From assembly GCF_026041215.1 (NCBI RefSeq), contig NZ_JAPEIQ010000030.1, positions 186,001 through 250,000 of the forward strand: a DNA stretch of 64,000 nt, read 5' to 3'. The translations under genes were made by a program, and so were the position numbers. Shown here in pieces: positions 11,589 to 19,830 of this stretch (within the stretch, counting starts at the first letter, position 1; each line of letters begins with the position of its first letter). This stretch comes from Hoyosella sp. YIM 151337. GTDB taxonomy: Bacteria > Actinomycetota > Actinomycetes > Mycobacteriales > Mycobacteriaceae. The notes below the pieces were generated by a model. That model was not told where the DNA came from and did not search any database. It saw only the letters and a list, made by a program, of their open reading frames with translations.

Positions 11589-12590
11589 ATGTCCACTGAC
11601 CACGTTGGCAGTGTTTCACGTGAAACCGGGGGCGGTTTGAACCTCGCGGATACAACCTTCACAAGTGCGACGTCGACTAGCGCCATCGACGACATCCTTG
11701 CTGACAGCCCAATTGCGGCCGCGGCGCAACGAGCTACCAGGGTCCTCCACGGCGCATCCGGCGACCTCCCCCGCCCTGCCGCACAGCGCATTCTGACAGT
11801 CGCTAACCAGAAAGGTGGCGTAGGAAAAACGACCACGACCGTAAATCTGGCGGCTGCACTGTCAGTTCACGGTCTCAAGGTGCTGGTAATCGATCTTGAC
11901 CCGCAGGGCAACGCGAGTACAGCGTTGGGAGTCGACCACCGCGCTGGAGTGCCATCGAGTTATGAGGTGCTGATTGGGGAAATCTCTGTTGGCGACGCCA
12001 TGCAGACCTGTCCTCTGAACGCCAACCTCTTTTGTGTGCCCGCCACCATCGATCTCGCAGGCGCAGAAATTGAACTCGTCTCAATCGAACGGCGTGAATC
12101 GCGCTTAAAGGAGGCCCTAAATGAGGCTAACGCTGCCGACCTCGCTTTCGACTATATCCTCATAGACTGCCCGCCATCCCTCGGCCTCCTGACCCTGAAT
12201 GCAATGGTCGGCGCTACCGAGGTCATCATTCCAATCCAGTGCGAATATTACGCGCTGGAGGGTGTAGGCCAGCTGCTGAGGAACATCGAACTCGTTAGCG
12301 CGCATCTGAACCCGGCGCTTCATGTATCGTCCATACTCCTCACCATGTATGACGCTCGCACCAAACTTGCGGAACAAGTCGCCACTGAGGTGAAGCAACA
12401 TTTCGGTGATGTCGTTCTCAAGACTGCGATTCCACGCAGTGTCAAGGTGTCAGAAGCGCCCGGTTACGGCATGACCGTGATTGAGTATGACCCGGGATCG
12501 CGCGGAGCGATGAGCTATCTGGATGCCGGTCGCGAACTCGCAACGCGCACCATCATGAGTACCTCCGCGAGGATGAGTGAGGAAGCATGA
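11589..12590 (+). CDS. parA: Chromosome partitioning ATPase ParA
   Basis: Walker-type ATPase that moves the ParB-parS complex during chromosome segregation. The 333 residues include an unstructured N-terminal extension of about 65 residues, part of which is encoded by parS site 2. The deviant Walker A KGGVGKTT is at 75-82, then [13 protein letters not shown] (A' motif) and [11 protein letters not shown] (Walker B). It starts five bases after rsmG and overlaps parB by four bases (ATGA). Confidence 0.97.
   Translation: MSTDHVGSVSRETGGGLNLADTTFTSATSTSAIDDILADSPIAAAAQRATRVLHGASGDLPRPAAQRILTVANQKGGVGKTTTTVNLAAALSVHGLKVLVIDLDPQGNASTALGVDHRAGVPSSYEVLIGEISVGDAMQTCPLNANLFCVPATIDLAGAEIELVSIERRESRLKEALNEANAADLAFDYILIDCPPSLGLLTLNAMVGATEVIIPIQCEYYALEGVGQLLRNIELVSAHLNPALHVSSILLTMYDARTKLAEQVATEVKQHFGDVVLKTAIPRSVKVSEAPGYGMTVIEYDPGSRGAMSYLDAGRELATRTIMSTSARMSEEA
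11612..11627. promoter_or_regulatory. parS site 2
   Basis: TGTTTCACGTGAAACC, 15 of 16 consensus positions, inside the 5' end of parA, where it encodes residues around SVSRET. Confidence 0.92.
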
Positions 12591-13609
12591 GCCAGAATCG
12601 CAAAGGCGGATTGGGCCGTGGGCTCGCAGCGTTGATCCCCACCGGACCAACCAACGCTCCTCAGCTGGGTAACGCCGCAGCAGACGTGATCATCGGCGGC
12701 GACAACCGGTCCCCGCGCCCGGCTCTCACTGGGCAATCGCCAGATAACGCTAGATTGGTCCCTCACGACCGCAGGCTAGTTTCACGTGAAACAGCAGATG
12801 GCGAACCAGCTGCCACATATCGCGAGATCAATCCGGCGCTGATCGATCCTAACCCCCGACAGCCGCGGCAGGTCTTTGACGACGAGGCCCAGCAGGAGCT
12901 GATTCACTCAGTACGGGAATTCGGCATGATGCAACCGATCGTCGTTCGGGAGCTTCACGGTCGATACCAGCTCGTGATGGGCGAACGCCGTTGGCGCGCG
13001 AGTATTTCACTCGGGATGGCCACCGTACCGGCGATTGTTCGCGCAACAGCAGACGACGCGCTGCTGCGAGACGCGTTGCTCGAGAACATCCATCGGGTTC
13101 AACTGAATCCACTTGAAGAGGCCGCGGCGTATCAGCAGCTCCTCGACGAGTTCGGTGTAACGCACGATCAGCTTGCGGGGAAGCTGGGCCGCTCCCGGCC
13201 AGTCGTCACGAATATGATCCGGCTTCTGCGGCTGCCAATTGCGGTACAGCGCCGCGTCGCTGCGGGTGTCCTGTCCGCGGGGCATGCGCGAGCGCTGCTA
13301 GGGCTCGACGGCGGCGCCCAGGCCCAAGAGGAACTCGCTGCGCGGATTGTGGCTGAAGGGATGTCTGTGCGGGCCACCGAAGAAGCCGTGACCCTCATGA
13401 ACAGACGCAATGGCACACCGGACGCGGTAACGCCGCGTCCTAAAGTCCAGCAGCCCCCGGAACTTTCTGACCTCGCACATCGGCTGTCAGACAGCTTCGA
13501 CACAAAGGTGACGGTTAGCCTCGGGAAGCGTAAGGGAAAGATCGTGGTCGAGTTCGGGTCGGTCGACGACCTGCAGCGCATCGTCAGCTTGATGCAGGCA
13601 GAGGATTAG
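12587..13609 (+). CDS. parB: Chromosome partitioning protein ParB
   Basis: CTPase and DNA-binding protein that loads at parS and spreads along DNA. The 340 residues show the N-terminal ParA-contact peptide [13 protein letters not shown], the ParB/Spo0J domain with [12 protein letters not shown] and the CTP-binding GERRWRA, the helix-turn-helix ([23 protein letters not shown]) and a C-terminal dimerisation domain. A third parS lies within its coding sequence. It ends the operon rsmG-parA-parB. Confidence 0.97.
   Translation: MSQNRKGGLGRGLAALIPTGPTNAPQLGNAAADVIIGGDNRSPRPALTGQSPDNARLVPHDRRLVSRETADGEPAATYREINPALIDPNPRQPRQVFDDEAQQELIHSVREFGMMQPIVVRELHGRYQLVMGERRWRASISLGMATVPAIVRATADDALLRDALLENIHRVQLNPLEEAAAYQQLLDEFGVTHDQLAGKLGRSRPVVTNMIRLLRLPIAVQRRVAAGVLSAGHARALLGLDGGAQAQEELAARIVAEGMSVRATEEAVTLMNRRNGTPDAVTPRPKVQQPPELSDLAHRLSDSFDTKVTVSLGKRKGKIVVEFGSVDDLQRIVSLMQAED
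12778..12793. promoter_or_regulatory. parS site 3
   Basis: AGTTTCACGTGAAACA, 15 of 16 consensus positions, inside parB where it encodes the VSRET segment near residue 67. Confidence 0.9.
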
Positions 13610-13621
13610 AGCCATCATCCG

Positions 13622-13637
13622 CTCGCTCATGAGCGAG
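13622..13637. repeat. 16-bp palindrome after parB
   Basis: A perfect palindrome (CTCGCTCATGAGCGAG) 13 bases after the parB stop. It could fold as a hairpin and end the par transcript, but no T-run follows. The rest of 13610-13892 shows nothing recognisable. Confidence 0.5.
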
Positions 13638-13892
13638 GCCACTTCCGGCTCCCCTCCCCCAACCAGGGGTGTACAACTTCGTCCCTAGACGTTGCCGGGT
13701 CTACAGACCTGTTTAGTGCGTGCAACAGCTGCGATCTTTCGACATTATGCAGCTCTTGGCTGCGAAAGCTCGCAAAACCGCAGCCTCGGGACAGGTATTC
13801 TTAGTTCGGGAGAGCGAGTCTCCCCCGCTGGGCCGCCGCTATAACGCGACCCACCCAACGGTCGGGCGAGGACATCGAAGAAAGCGAGCGCT

Positions 13893-14594
13893 GTGTCCAC
13901 ACGGGTTGTCCCCCTCACGCTCGACACGTTGAAGGAGCTGCCGCCCCATACCCGCAGGTGCATCTTCTGGGAGATGGATCCCGATGCTGTTCTGGAATCG
14001 AAGTCGTTCTGCGACGCGGAGTTCGAAAAGGAAGCGTGGGTCTCCTCTGTACTACTCAATTGGGGATCATGCGGGCAGTTGCTTTACCTCGATCGCGGCG
14101 ACGCACCGCTGGCACGAGTTTCAGGCTGTGCAGTCTACGCACCTCCAGGTGTGGTACCCCGCGCACGCCTCTTTCCCACGTCTCCTGTCAGTCCAGACGC
14201 CGTTCTTCTGACGACGCTGTACCTGGACGGTATAGCGGCATTGGAAGGCTTTGATGAGCTCCTCATCCGGGGAGTGGTCACCGATCTAGTCCGCCGCGGG
14301 GTACGTGCGATTGAGGCCTTCGGACATATCAGAGACGAGCCGAGTAGTACCCATGCCTCTGGGGAGGTACACAATCATCCAGGCGACTGTCGCGCTGAGA
14401 CGTGCATGATTTCAGCGGATAGGTTGCTCGATGCGGATTTCACTGTTGTTGCGCCGCACCACGAGTATCCGCGGTTCCGCCTCGAACTCGATAGTGCGCA
14501 CGGATGGAAGGCAGATGTTGAGGCAGCCCTCATGCGATTGCTCGAAACCTCGACGCTGTCGATGGCGGGTCCTCCCCCACCAGGCGCACCGTAG
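13893..14594 (+). CDS. Conserved hypothetical protein, Rv3916c-like (acetyltransferase-like)
   Basis: A 233-residue protein between parB and cwlM, the place of Rv3916c in M. tuberculosis. No catalytic motif is obvious. The sequence runs from LTLDTLKELPPHTRRCIFWEMDPD, through YAPPGVVPRARLFPTSPVSPDAVLLTTLYLDG, to DRLLDADFTVVAPHHEYPRFRLEL, a layout seen in actinobacterial GNAT-like proteins. The middle segment (VSPDAVLLTTLYLDGIAALEGFDELLIRGVVTDLVRRGVRAIEAFG) would be the acetyl-CoA-binding part; this is inferred. The GTG start at 13893 has a weak ribosome binding site. It converges on cwlM with 15 bases between stops. Confidence 0.8.
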   Translation: MSTRVVPLTLDTLKELPPHTRRCIFWEMDPDAVLESKSFCDAEFEKEAWVSSVLLNWGSCGQLLYLDRGDAPLARVSGCAVYAPPGVVPRARLFPTSPVSPDAVLLTTLYLDGIAALEGFDELLIRGVVTDLVRRGVRAIEAFGHIRDEPSSTHASGEVHNHPGDCRAETCMISADRLLDADFTVVAPHHEYPRFRLELDSAHGWKADVEAALMRLLETSTLSMAGPPPPGAP

Positions 14595-14609
14595 AGGCCT
14601 ACGACGTCT

Positions 14610-15818
14610 TCAGTCGCGTTTGCCTTCTACCGCAAGTTCATGCGCGAGAAGTTCAGCGAATGTGAACGTGCCTGTCGGCTGATCATCCTTGCCAAGCAAG
14701 TAGAGACGCTTCACAGCCACGACAATCGATTCTGCGAGTACGTCGCGCATTTTGGGGTCAGCCAATAGGGCAGCGTCGCTGCCATTCGTGATGTAACCAA
14801 CATCGATCTGAACGGTAGGCATCTTCGTCATGCGCAAGAGGTCCCACGTGCGGCCGTGTGAGCGGCAGTCCAAAAGCTGAGTGCGAGCAACGATTTCGCG
14901 CTGCACGTAGCCAGCCAGCACGGCACCGATCATCGATTCCGAACCATCCGGTACACCGAAATGAAAAGTGGCGACACCACTGGCTAGCGGCGAATCGCTG
15001 TGACCACATTGGAGCGAGATCATGAGATCAGCGTTGAGAGTGTTCGCCATGGCGGCACGGTCCGCGACCGAGGGGTCCTTATGCTTCGGCCGGGAGAGGA
15101 AGGTCTCCATGCCGGTTGCGCCCATCCGGCCCTCGAGGCGATTAGCGAGGTCCCAAAGGATCTCTGCTTCGGTGATCTGGCCGTAGGGACCAGCCACTGT
15201 GAGCCCGTGGTTGCGACCCCCCAGGGCAGGATCCAGAATGATGCGCTTGTTGCGTAGCTGAGGGCCGGACTGCCGCACTACCTCTTCGGCCAGGATGGCG
15301 TGAGGTGAGCCGCCTGTCACCCGTGCACCCAGCATTTCTAGCGAGCGTAGTGTTTCGGGGCCGCAGATCCCGTCGACAACAAGACCGAACTCACGCTGGT
15401 AGCTGCTCAGCGCCGTATGGAGTTCGGGACCGAAATAGCCGTCAATCAGCCCCGTGTAGAACCCGAGATCCTGAAGCCGCGTTTGCAGTGCTGCGACGTC
15501 ATCACCGTATTGGGGTGCTGAGACGTGGTAGGCGAGGATGCGGGCGCCGAGGCGGTACCCGGCTTCCTGGAGCGCCCGCAGAGTGGCCTTTCCGACGATT
15601 CCGTCGACTAAAAGTCCACGTTCTTGCTGGAAGCCGCGCACCGCCGTGTCGAGTGCTGAATCGAAGACGGTACGGGCTTCCGCAAGATCATCGTCGTCGT
15701 GAAGGAAGCCAAGGCTGATCAGTTTCGCCCGCACCTCGGCGACATCTAAGCCAGAGTCTCCGAGCTGTAGAAATGGCATCCTGCGGGCCTCACTCTCGTG
15801 ATCGGGTCTGGCGTACAT
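14610..15818 (-). CDS. cwlM: CwlM, peptidoglycan-synthesis regulator with inactive amidase fold
   Basis: In mycobacteria the homologue is a cytoplasmic regulator that activates MurA once phosphorylated by PknB. The 402 residues carry two peptidoglycan-binding repeats (about 18-85 and 100-165) and an amidase_3-type domain (about 190-375). Two zinc histidines are gone: DPGHGG is DPALGG (196-201) and the second ligand region SIHAN is SLQCG (268-272). There is no signal peptide. The C-terminus keeps TGTFTFAELLAHEL (382-395), where M. tuberculosis CwlM carries phosphothreonines. trxA lies upstream on the same strand. Confidence 0.92.
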   Translation of the reverse strand: MYARPDHESEARRMPFLQLGDSGLDVAEVRAKLISLGFLHDDDDLAEARTVFDSALDTAVRGFQQERGLLVDGIVGKATLRALQEAGYRLGARILAYHVSAPQYGDDVAALQTRLQDLGFYTGLIDGYFGPELHTALSSYQREFGLVVDGICGPETLRSLEMLGARVTGGSPHAILAEEVVRQSGPQLRNKRIILDPALGGRNHGLTVAGPYGQITEAEILWDLANRLEGRMGATGMETFLSRPKHKDPSVADRAAMANTLNADLMISLQCGHSDSPLASGVATFHFGVPDGSESMIGAVLAGYVQREIVARTQLLDCRSHGRTWDLLRMTKMPTVQIDVGYITNGSDAALLADPKMRDVLAESIVVAVKRLYLLGKDDQPTGTFTFAELLAHELAVEGKRD

Positions 15819-15917
15819 GCCTCGCGATTTCTGTGGGACGACTGCCCCCTGCCGGCACGCCAGCGATCGGTCTGCGGCATTCCTATCTTAAAGGGTTCTG
15901 ACCCGCGCAGGTGACGA

Positions 15918-16238
15918 CTAAATCAGGTCTTCGATTTCCTTGAGCAGCGCGGCCTTTGATTTGGCACCAACGATCTGCTTCACGGCCTCACCACCTTTGA
16001 ACAGAATCATCGTGGGAATCGACAGGATCTGAAAGTCGCGCGGCACTGAAGGATTCGCGTCGATGTCGAGTTTAGCGACCGTTAGCTGGTCGGCCTTCTC
16101 CTTCGAAATCTCCTCGAGCACAGGTGCAACCATGCGGCACGGCCCGCACCATGTCGCCCAGAAATCAACCAGGACCGGCTTCTCGCTCTGGAGGACATCA
16201 CTGGCGAACGTGGCATCAGTGACGTTGATGGTGGACAT
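15918..16238 (-). CDS. trxA: Thioredoxin
   Basis: Small thiol-disulfide reductant. The protein has the active-site WCGPC (30-34 from the chosen start), the cis-proline region IPTMILFKGG and the usual length of about 106 residues. The ATG at 16238 is preferred because AAGGAG lies nine bases upstream; a TTG at 16247 would add three residues. It lies 35 bases after trxB on the same strand. Confidence 0.97.
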   Translation of the reverse strand: MSTINVTDATFASDVLQSEKPVLVDFWATWCGPCRMVAPVLEEISKEKADQLTVAKLDIDANPSVPRDFQILSIPTMILFKGGEAVKQIVGAKSKAALLKEIEDLI

Positions 16239-16273
16239 TGTGGACAACTCCTTGGATGTGTTCTGGGGCGAGC

Positions 16274-17302
16274 TTAGGTGAGAGCCATTGCCGAGTCAGC
16301 GCTGTCAGTGTGCTCAGCATTCTCACCGTGGCGAACGTCGCTGCTCGAGTGTTCTGCGAGCCAGCGTTCGGCATCGATCGCGGCGGCACACCCGGTCCCC
16401 GCAGCGGTGATCGCCTGCCGGTAGGTGCGGTCGACAAGATCTCCTGCCGCGAAAACGCCGGGCAGCGACGTGTATGTGGTTGGCGTCTGGACGAGCACGT
16501 ATCCCTCGTCATCTAGGTCGATTTGACCACGCACGAGTTCGCTCCGGGGATCATGGCCTACCGCGACGAACATTCCCGTGACACTGAGGTCGCGTTGGTC
16601 ACCAGTCACTGTGTCCACGAGGCGCAGCCCGCTGACACTGCTTTCACCGAGCACCTCCTCAACTCTCGCGTTCGTGACGAAAGTGATCTTGTCGTTGGCT
16701 TTGGCGCGTTCAAGCATGATTCTCGACGCGCGGAACTCTTCGCGGCGGTGCACGACCGTGACACTGCGCGCGAAGCGCGTCAGGAATGTCGCCTCCTCCA
16801 TTGCGGAGTCGCCGCCACCGACTACGGCTATGTCTTGATCGCGGAAAAAGAATCCGTCGCATGTTGCACAAGCGCTGACACCGCGTCCTAGTAGGCGTTC
16901 CTCACCGGGGACTCCCAGATAGCGCGCTGCCGCACCCATCGCAAGGATCACTGCGCGTGCACGGTACTCGACTCCGCCGGCGTTGACTATCTTGATGTCA
17001 CCGTCAAGCTGGACCGACTCAACGTCTTCAGTTCGGATATCGGTGCCGAACCGCAGCGCTTGTTCGCGCATTTCATCCATGAGGGCGGGACCCATGATTC
17101 CCTCGCGGAAGCCGGGAAAATTCTCGACCTCGGTAGTTGTCATCAAAGCTCCGCCGAATTGGGTTCCTTCGAACATCAGCGGGCTGAGTTGGGCGCGTGA
17201 CGTATAGATGCCAGCCGTGTAGCCAGCGGGTCCTGACCCAATGATGATGACGTCTTGCACTTCAGCGCTGGTGTCGCTGGTGCTGTGCGCGGCGGTAGTC
17301 AT
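16274..17302 (-). CDS. trxB: Thioredoxin reductase
   Basis: Flavoenzyme that passes electrons from NADPH to thioredoxin. With the ATG at 17302 it has 342 residues. FAD-binding GSGPAG is at 22-27, the redox CATC at 145-148 and NADPH-binding GGGDSA at 162-167. A second FAD motif, [21 protein letters not shown], is near the C-terminus. GGAAGG lies five bases before the start; the open frame continues to 17410 but the added sequence is not family-like. It forms a trxB-trxA pair, and both may be induced by SigM or other thiol-stress regulators, as in related species. Confidence 0.97.
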   Translation of the reverse strand: MTTAAHSTSDTSAEVQDVIIIGSGPAGYTAGIYTSRAQLSPLMFEGTQFGGALMTTTEVENFPGFREGIMGPALMDEMREQALRFGTDIRTEDVESVQLDGDIKIVNAGGVEYRARAVILAMGAAARYLGVPGEERLLGRGVSACATCDGFFFRDQDIAVVGGGDSAMEEATFLTRFARSVTVVHRREEFRASRIMLERAKANDKITFVTNARVEEVLGESSVSGLRLVDTVTGDQRDLSVTGMFVAVGHDPRSELVRGQIDLDDEGYVLVQTPTTYTSLPGVFAAGDLVDRTYRQAITAAGTGCAAAIDAERWLAEHSSSDVRHGENAEHTDSADSAMALT

Positions 17303-17410
17303 ACAGGCCTTCCGGTCGTTGCAAATTCGCTCATCGAGGTGCTTGACACTCGTAACGTGGTCAACAACAGGGTAGTCTGCGATGTTCCCGGTGGCGCGGT
17401 GCGGCGCCAC

Positions 17411-18151
17411 TTAGCGGGGAGCTATCTCCGCACCGATTCCGGCGAGAAGGATACGCAGCTTGTTATCGAGCCACTCGTGCGGCTCGATACCGATAGCCGC
17501 GCGTCCGGCTGCAATGATATCTCCCAGTGACGCTTCTTCCTCTGATGTGTCGGTTGGTCCCGTCCACTCCTTGGCTAATTCGTCACGTGACGGCATGGAT
17601 TGGGAAGGTACCCGGCCGTCGAGTTGCTCAGACTTGCGGACATGATCGACAACGAGGTCTGTGATCAGATCCATCGCCAGAACTGCATTTGTTGGCGTGA
17701 ATCCCATCTGCACGAGACCGGCCATCATCTCGGCGCCGCGATGCAGCACCTGATGGGTGAAAGTCCCCCCCGCCAGTTCGGTTGCGATACCTGGATACTG
17801 ATCGAGCAAGCCGCAGAGGGCGTTTGCTGTCTTGTAGAGAAAGTCTTGCCAGCCATCGTCGCTTGGCTCCGGGAAGTCTGTCCGGGATACTGCAAGGTCG
17901 ATCGCCTGACGAACGAGATCATCACGGCTTGTCACGTAGCGATACAAAGTGGCGTGGTTGACTCCGAGCTGACTGGCCACCGACGTCATTGTGATGGTAG
18001 CGACTCCCATTTCTAGCGCCGTCTCACAGATTTGCTCGCCAGTCACGATCGCGGGTCTGCCGCGCTTGCGTTTCGCTGGGGGAGCTTCACCCTTCGATTC
18101 AGACGCGGAGAGGTCTGCTTCGAGGTCTCCAGAACGTGTCACAAATAACAC
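17411..18151 (-). CDS. TetR family transcriptional regulator
   Basis: A DNA-binding repressor of 246 residues. The N-terminal part is basic and disordered (about 1-35). The TetR helix-turn-helix follows at about 36-85 (VTGEQICETALEMGVATITMTSVASQLGVNHATLYRYVTSRDDLV). The C-terminal ligand domain has the TetR_C look (GTFTHQVLHRGAEMMAGLVQMGFTPTNAVLAMDLI). It is between the anti-sigma gene and trxB on the same strand. The GTG at 18151 is the only long start. Nothing here shows its ligand. Its coding sequence holds a copy of CGTCACGTGACG (17581-17592). Confidence 0.9.
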   Translation of the reverse strand: MLFVTRSGDLEADLSASESKGEAPPAKRKRGRPAIVTGEQICETALEMGVATITMTSVASQLGVNHATLYRYVTSRDDLVRQAIDLAVSRTDFPEPSDDGWQDFLYKTANALCGLLDQYPGIATELAGGTFTHQVLHRGAEMMAGLVQMGFTPTNAVLAMDLITDLVVDHVRKSEQLDGRVPSQSMPSRDELAKEWTGPTDTSEEEASLGDIIAAGRAAIGIEPHEWLDNKLRILLAGIGAEIAPR

Positions 18152-18174
18152 GTTACCGCTTTCGGACAGCTTCT

Positions 18175-18190
18175 AACTAATTTCAACTAA
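18175..18190. repeat. Tandem AACTAA repeat upstream of the TetR gene
   Basis: AACTAA at 18175-18180 and 18185-18190, ten bases apart, that is one helical turn. They lie 24-39 bases before the TetR start and could be an operator, though TetR sites are usually palindromic. Confidence 0.3.
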
Positions 18191-18227
18191 CCCCAAAAAT
18201 TCCCACGTCAGGACGGACAACCTGAAA

Positions 18228-19043
18228 CTATGACCCCAGGAGAACCCGGCTCACCAGCGCAGGATTATCCGAGGCACAGTCGGGCCGCACGGTAAGCGCG
18301 ACGATTCGCGAGCTCTCAGTATCGGGCAGGAGCAGAACGACAGCATCCGCGCCATCTATGACTTCGTGTCGGGTCCCGATAACCTGCACATTCCCAGTGA
18401 ACCCATGCGCGGCTACACACTCGGCTACCGCTGAGTGGTCAAGAAGGCCAGGCTCCCGCTGGCTCAGTGCGGATAGCATGCCGCCAGAAACGCTGGTCGT
18501 TATTCCCGGCGGGTTACCAGCGACTGAATGGTCCGCTTCGACACTCAGCGGGGATTGAGACTGAGCATTCGCCGGTGGGCCGAGACGGTCGTCACTGACC
18601 CGGTCCCCCAGGATGCCCGTCCCGCCGATGATCGCGATGCCGGCAGCCGCGACGGTTCCCACGATGGCGAGTGCGCGCCGCGCCCGAGTATGCCGCGCCT
18701 GCATGCGCACTACTGACGTGGAATCTGTGGTGACGTCTACATTGCACGGTGTGTCGGCGTCTCGCGCAATGCCTGCAAGCGTCACCTCGATGCGGTGCGC
18801 AACCGACGGTGGCATCTCATCCCCGTCCTCTGGTACGCGAATAGCGGCCAGAGCGCCCTGTACACGACCTATAGCTTCGAGAGTAGGACCAGACAGTGGG
18901 TCAGCGTGAATATGCGCTTCCATGTGCGCTGAGACGGCGCTGTCGTACACATCGCCGGCATAGGATGCTAGCTCTTCGCAGCTGAAAGGCGGCTCCGGAA
19001 CGCCCTGAGAGGCGGCACGCCGAACCTGGTCACCCGAGTTCAC
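18228..19043 (-). CDS. rsmA: Anti-sigma factor of SigM, RsmA-like (Rv3912 homologue)
   Basis: A 271-residue single-pass membrane protein directly after sigM, as Rv3912 is in M. tuberculosis. The cytoplasmic N-terminal part (about 1-120) should hold SigM. One membrane segment lies at about 124-144 (ALAIVGTVAAAGIAIIGGTGI), followed by an extracytoplasmic domain. The usual zinc-binding HxxxCxxC of ECF anti-sigma factors is absent: the equivalent stretch has H40, H44 and H46 but no paired cysteines. The function is inferred from position and layout. Confidence 0.75.
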   Translation of the reverse strand: MNSGDQVRRAASQGVPEPPFSCEELASYAGDVYDSAVSAHMEAHIHADPLSGPTLEAIGRVQGALAAIRVPEDGDEMPPSVAHRIEVTLAGIARDADTPCNVDVTTDSTSVVRMQARHTRARRALAIVGTVAAAGIAIIGGTGILGDRVSDDRLGPPANAQSQSPLSVEADHSVAGNPPGITTSVSGGMLSALSQREPGLLDHSAVAECVAAHGFTGNVQVIGTRHEVIDGADAVVLLLPDTESSRIVALTVRPDCASDNPALVSRVLLGS

Positions 19044-19109
19044 TGGCCACTCCGCTCCCCTGCCGCCCAGTGACTGCTCGCACTCTGGGCGTGTTTTCCA
19101 TTAGGCACA

Positions 19110-19679
19110 TTAGGGATAGACGATCTGGCTGACCGCTTGGTTCCCTTCCATGCGCAAATAATTAAGCGATTGTGCGAGCTTCAGTCTGGCACGCGCGCAT
19201 CGGCTCTTGATCGTGCCAACGGGTACGCCAAGCCTGGTAGCGGCCTCGGCTACGGAAAAGCCTTCGACGTCGACCGCTACGATCGCGGCGCGCTGCTCGG
19301 GCGGCAATTGAAACAGCGCGGCCTCGATGTCGAGAGTGAGTTCCAACTCCCCAATGGGATCGTCGCGCCTGCGGATATGCGCAGACAGCTCGTCGTCGAG
19401 TGGGACCGTGGCTCGCACGCGATTGCGCCGGATGCGATCAAGGCATGCGTTGACGACAATGCGATGCAGCCAGCTGCGCACCGCCGCATCGGCCCGGTAG
19501 GTGCCTGCCATGCGATGGGCTGACAGTAACGCGTCCTGCAGCGCATCGGCAGCGTCATCAGCGCTATAACTTGTTCGTTTCGCTATTCGCCACAGGTAGC
19601 GACGATGCCGCTGGACGAGTTCAGTGAAGGCGCGCGAGTCCCCCGACACATGCGCGGCCAGCAATTCCGAGTCCGACAT
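19110..19679 (-). CDS. sigM: ECF RNA polymerase sigma factor SigM
   Basis: Extracytoplasmic-function sigma factor. From the ATG at 19679 it has 189 residues. Region 2 (DSRAFTELVQRHRRYLWRIAKRTSYSADDAADALQDALLSAH) and region 4 (LPPEQRAAIVAVDVEGFSVAEAATRLGVPVGTIKSRCARARLKLA) are complete. It lies between murJ and the anti-sigma gene, as in M. tuberculosis Rv3911. The start is uncertain: GGTGAG lies almost against the ATG and a stronger AAGGGG 13 bases away, and the open frame continues to 19811. Confidence 0.92.
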   Translation of the reverse strand: MSDSELLAAHVSGDSRAFTELVQRHRRYLWRIAKRTSYSADDAADALQDALLSAHRMAGTYRADAAVRSWLHRIVVNACLDRIRRNRVRATVPLDDELSAHIRRRDDPIGELELTLDIEAALFQLPPEQRAAIVAVDVEGFSVAEAATRLGVPVGTIKSRCARARLKLAQSLNYLRMEGNQAVSQIVYP

Positions 19680-19788
19680 CTCACCTGTGGCGACCCCCCT
19701 TGTGTGTCGCACTTGCGAAGAATAACCCGAAAGTGACCCAGAATACGAATCGAAACGGAAATAAGGGATGAGTCGCTCAAGACGAGCA

Positions 19789-19822
19789 AAACGGGCCGCT
19801 GTGCAGTACAAGCGGCCCGTTT
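19789..19822 (-). terminator. Intrinsic terminator after murJ
   Basis: A 12-bp perfect stem (19789-19800 with 19811-19822) and a 10-base loop. On the minus strand it is followed by TTTTGCTC. It starts nine bases after the murJ stop and separates murJ from sigM. Confidence 0.9.
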
Positions 19823-19830
19823 ACGCAAAG

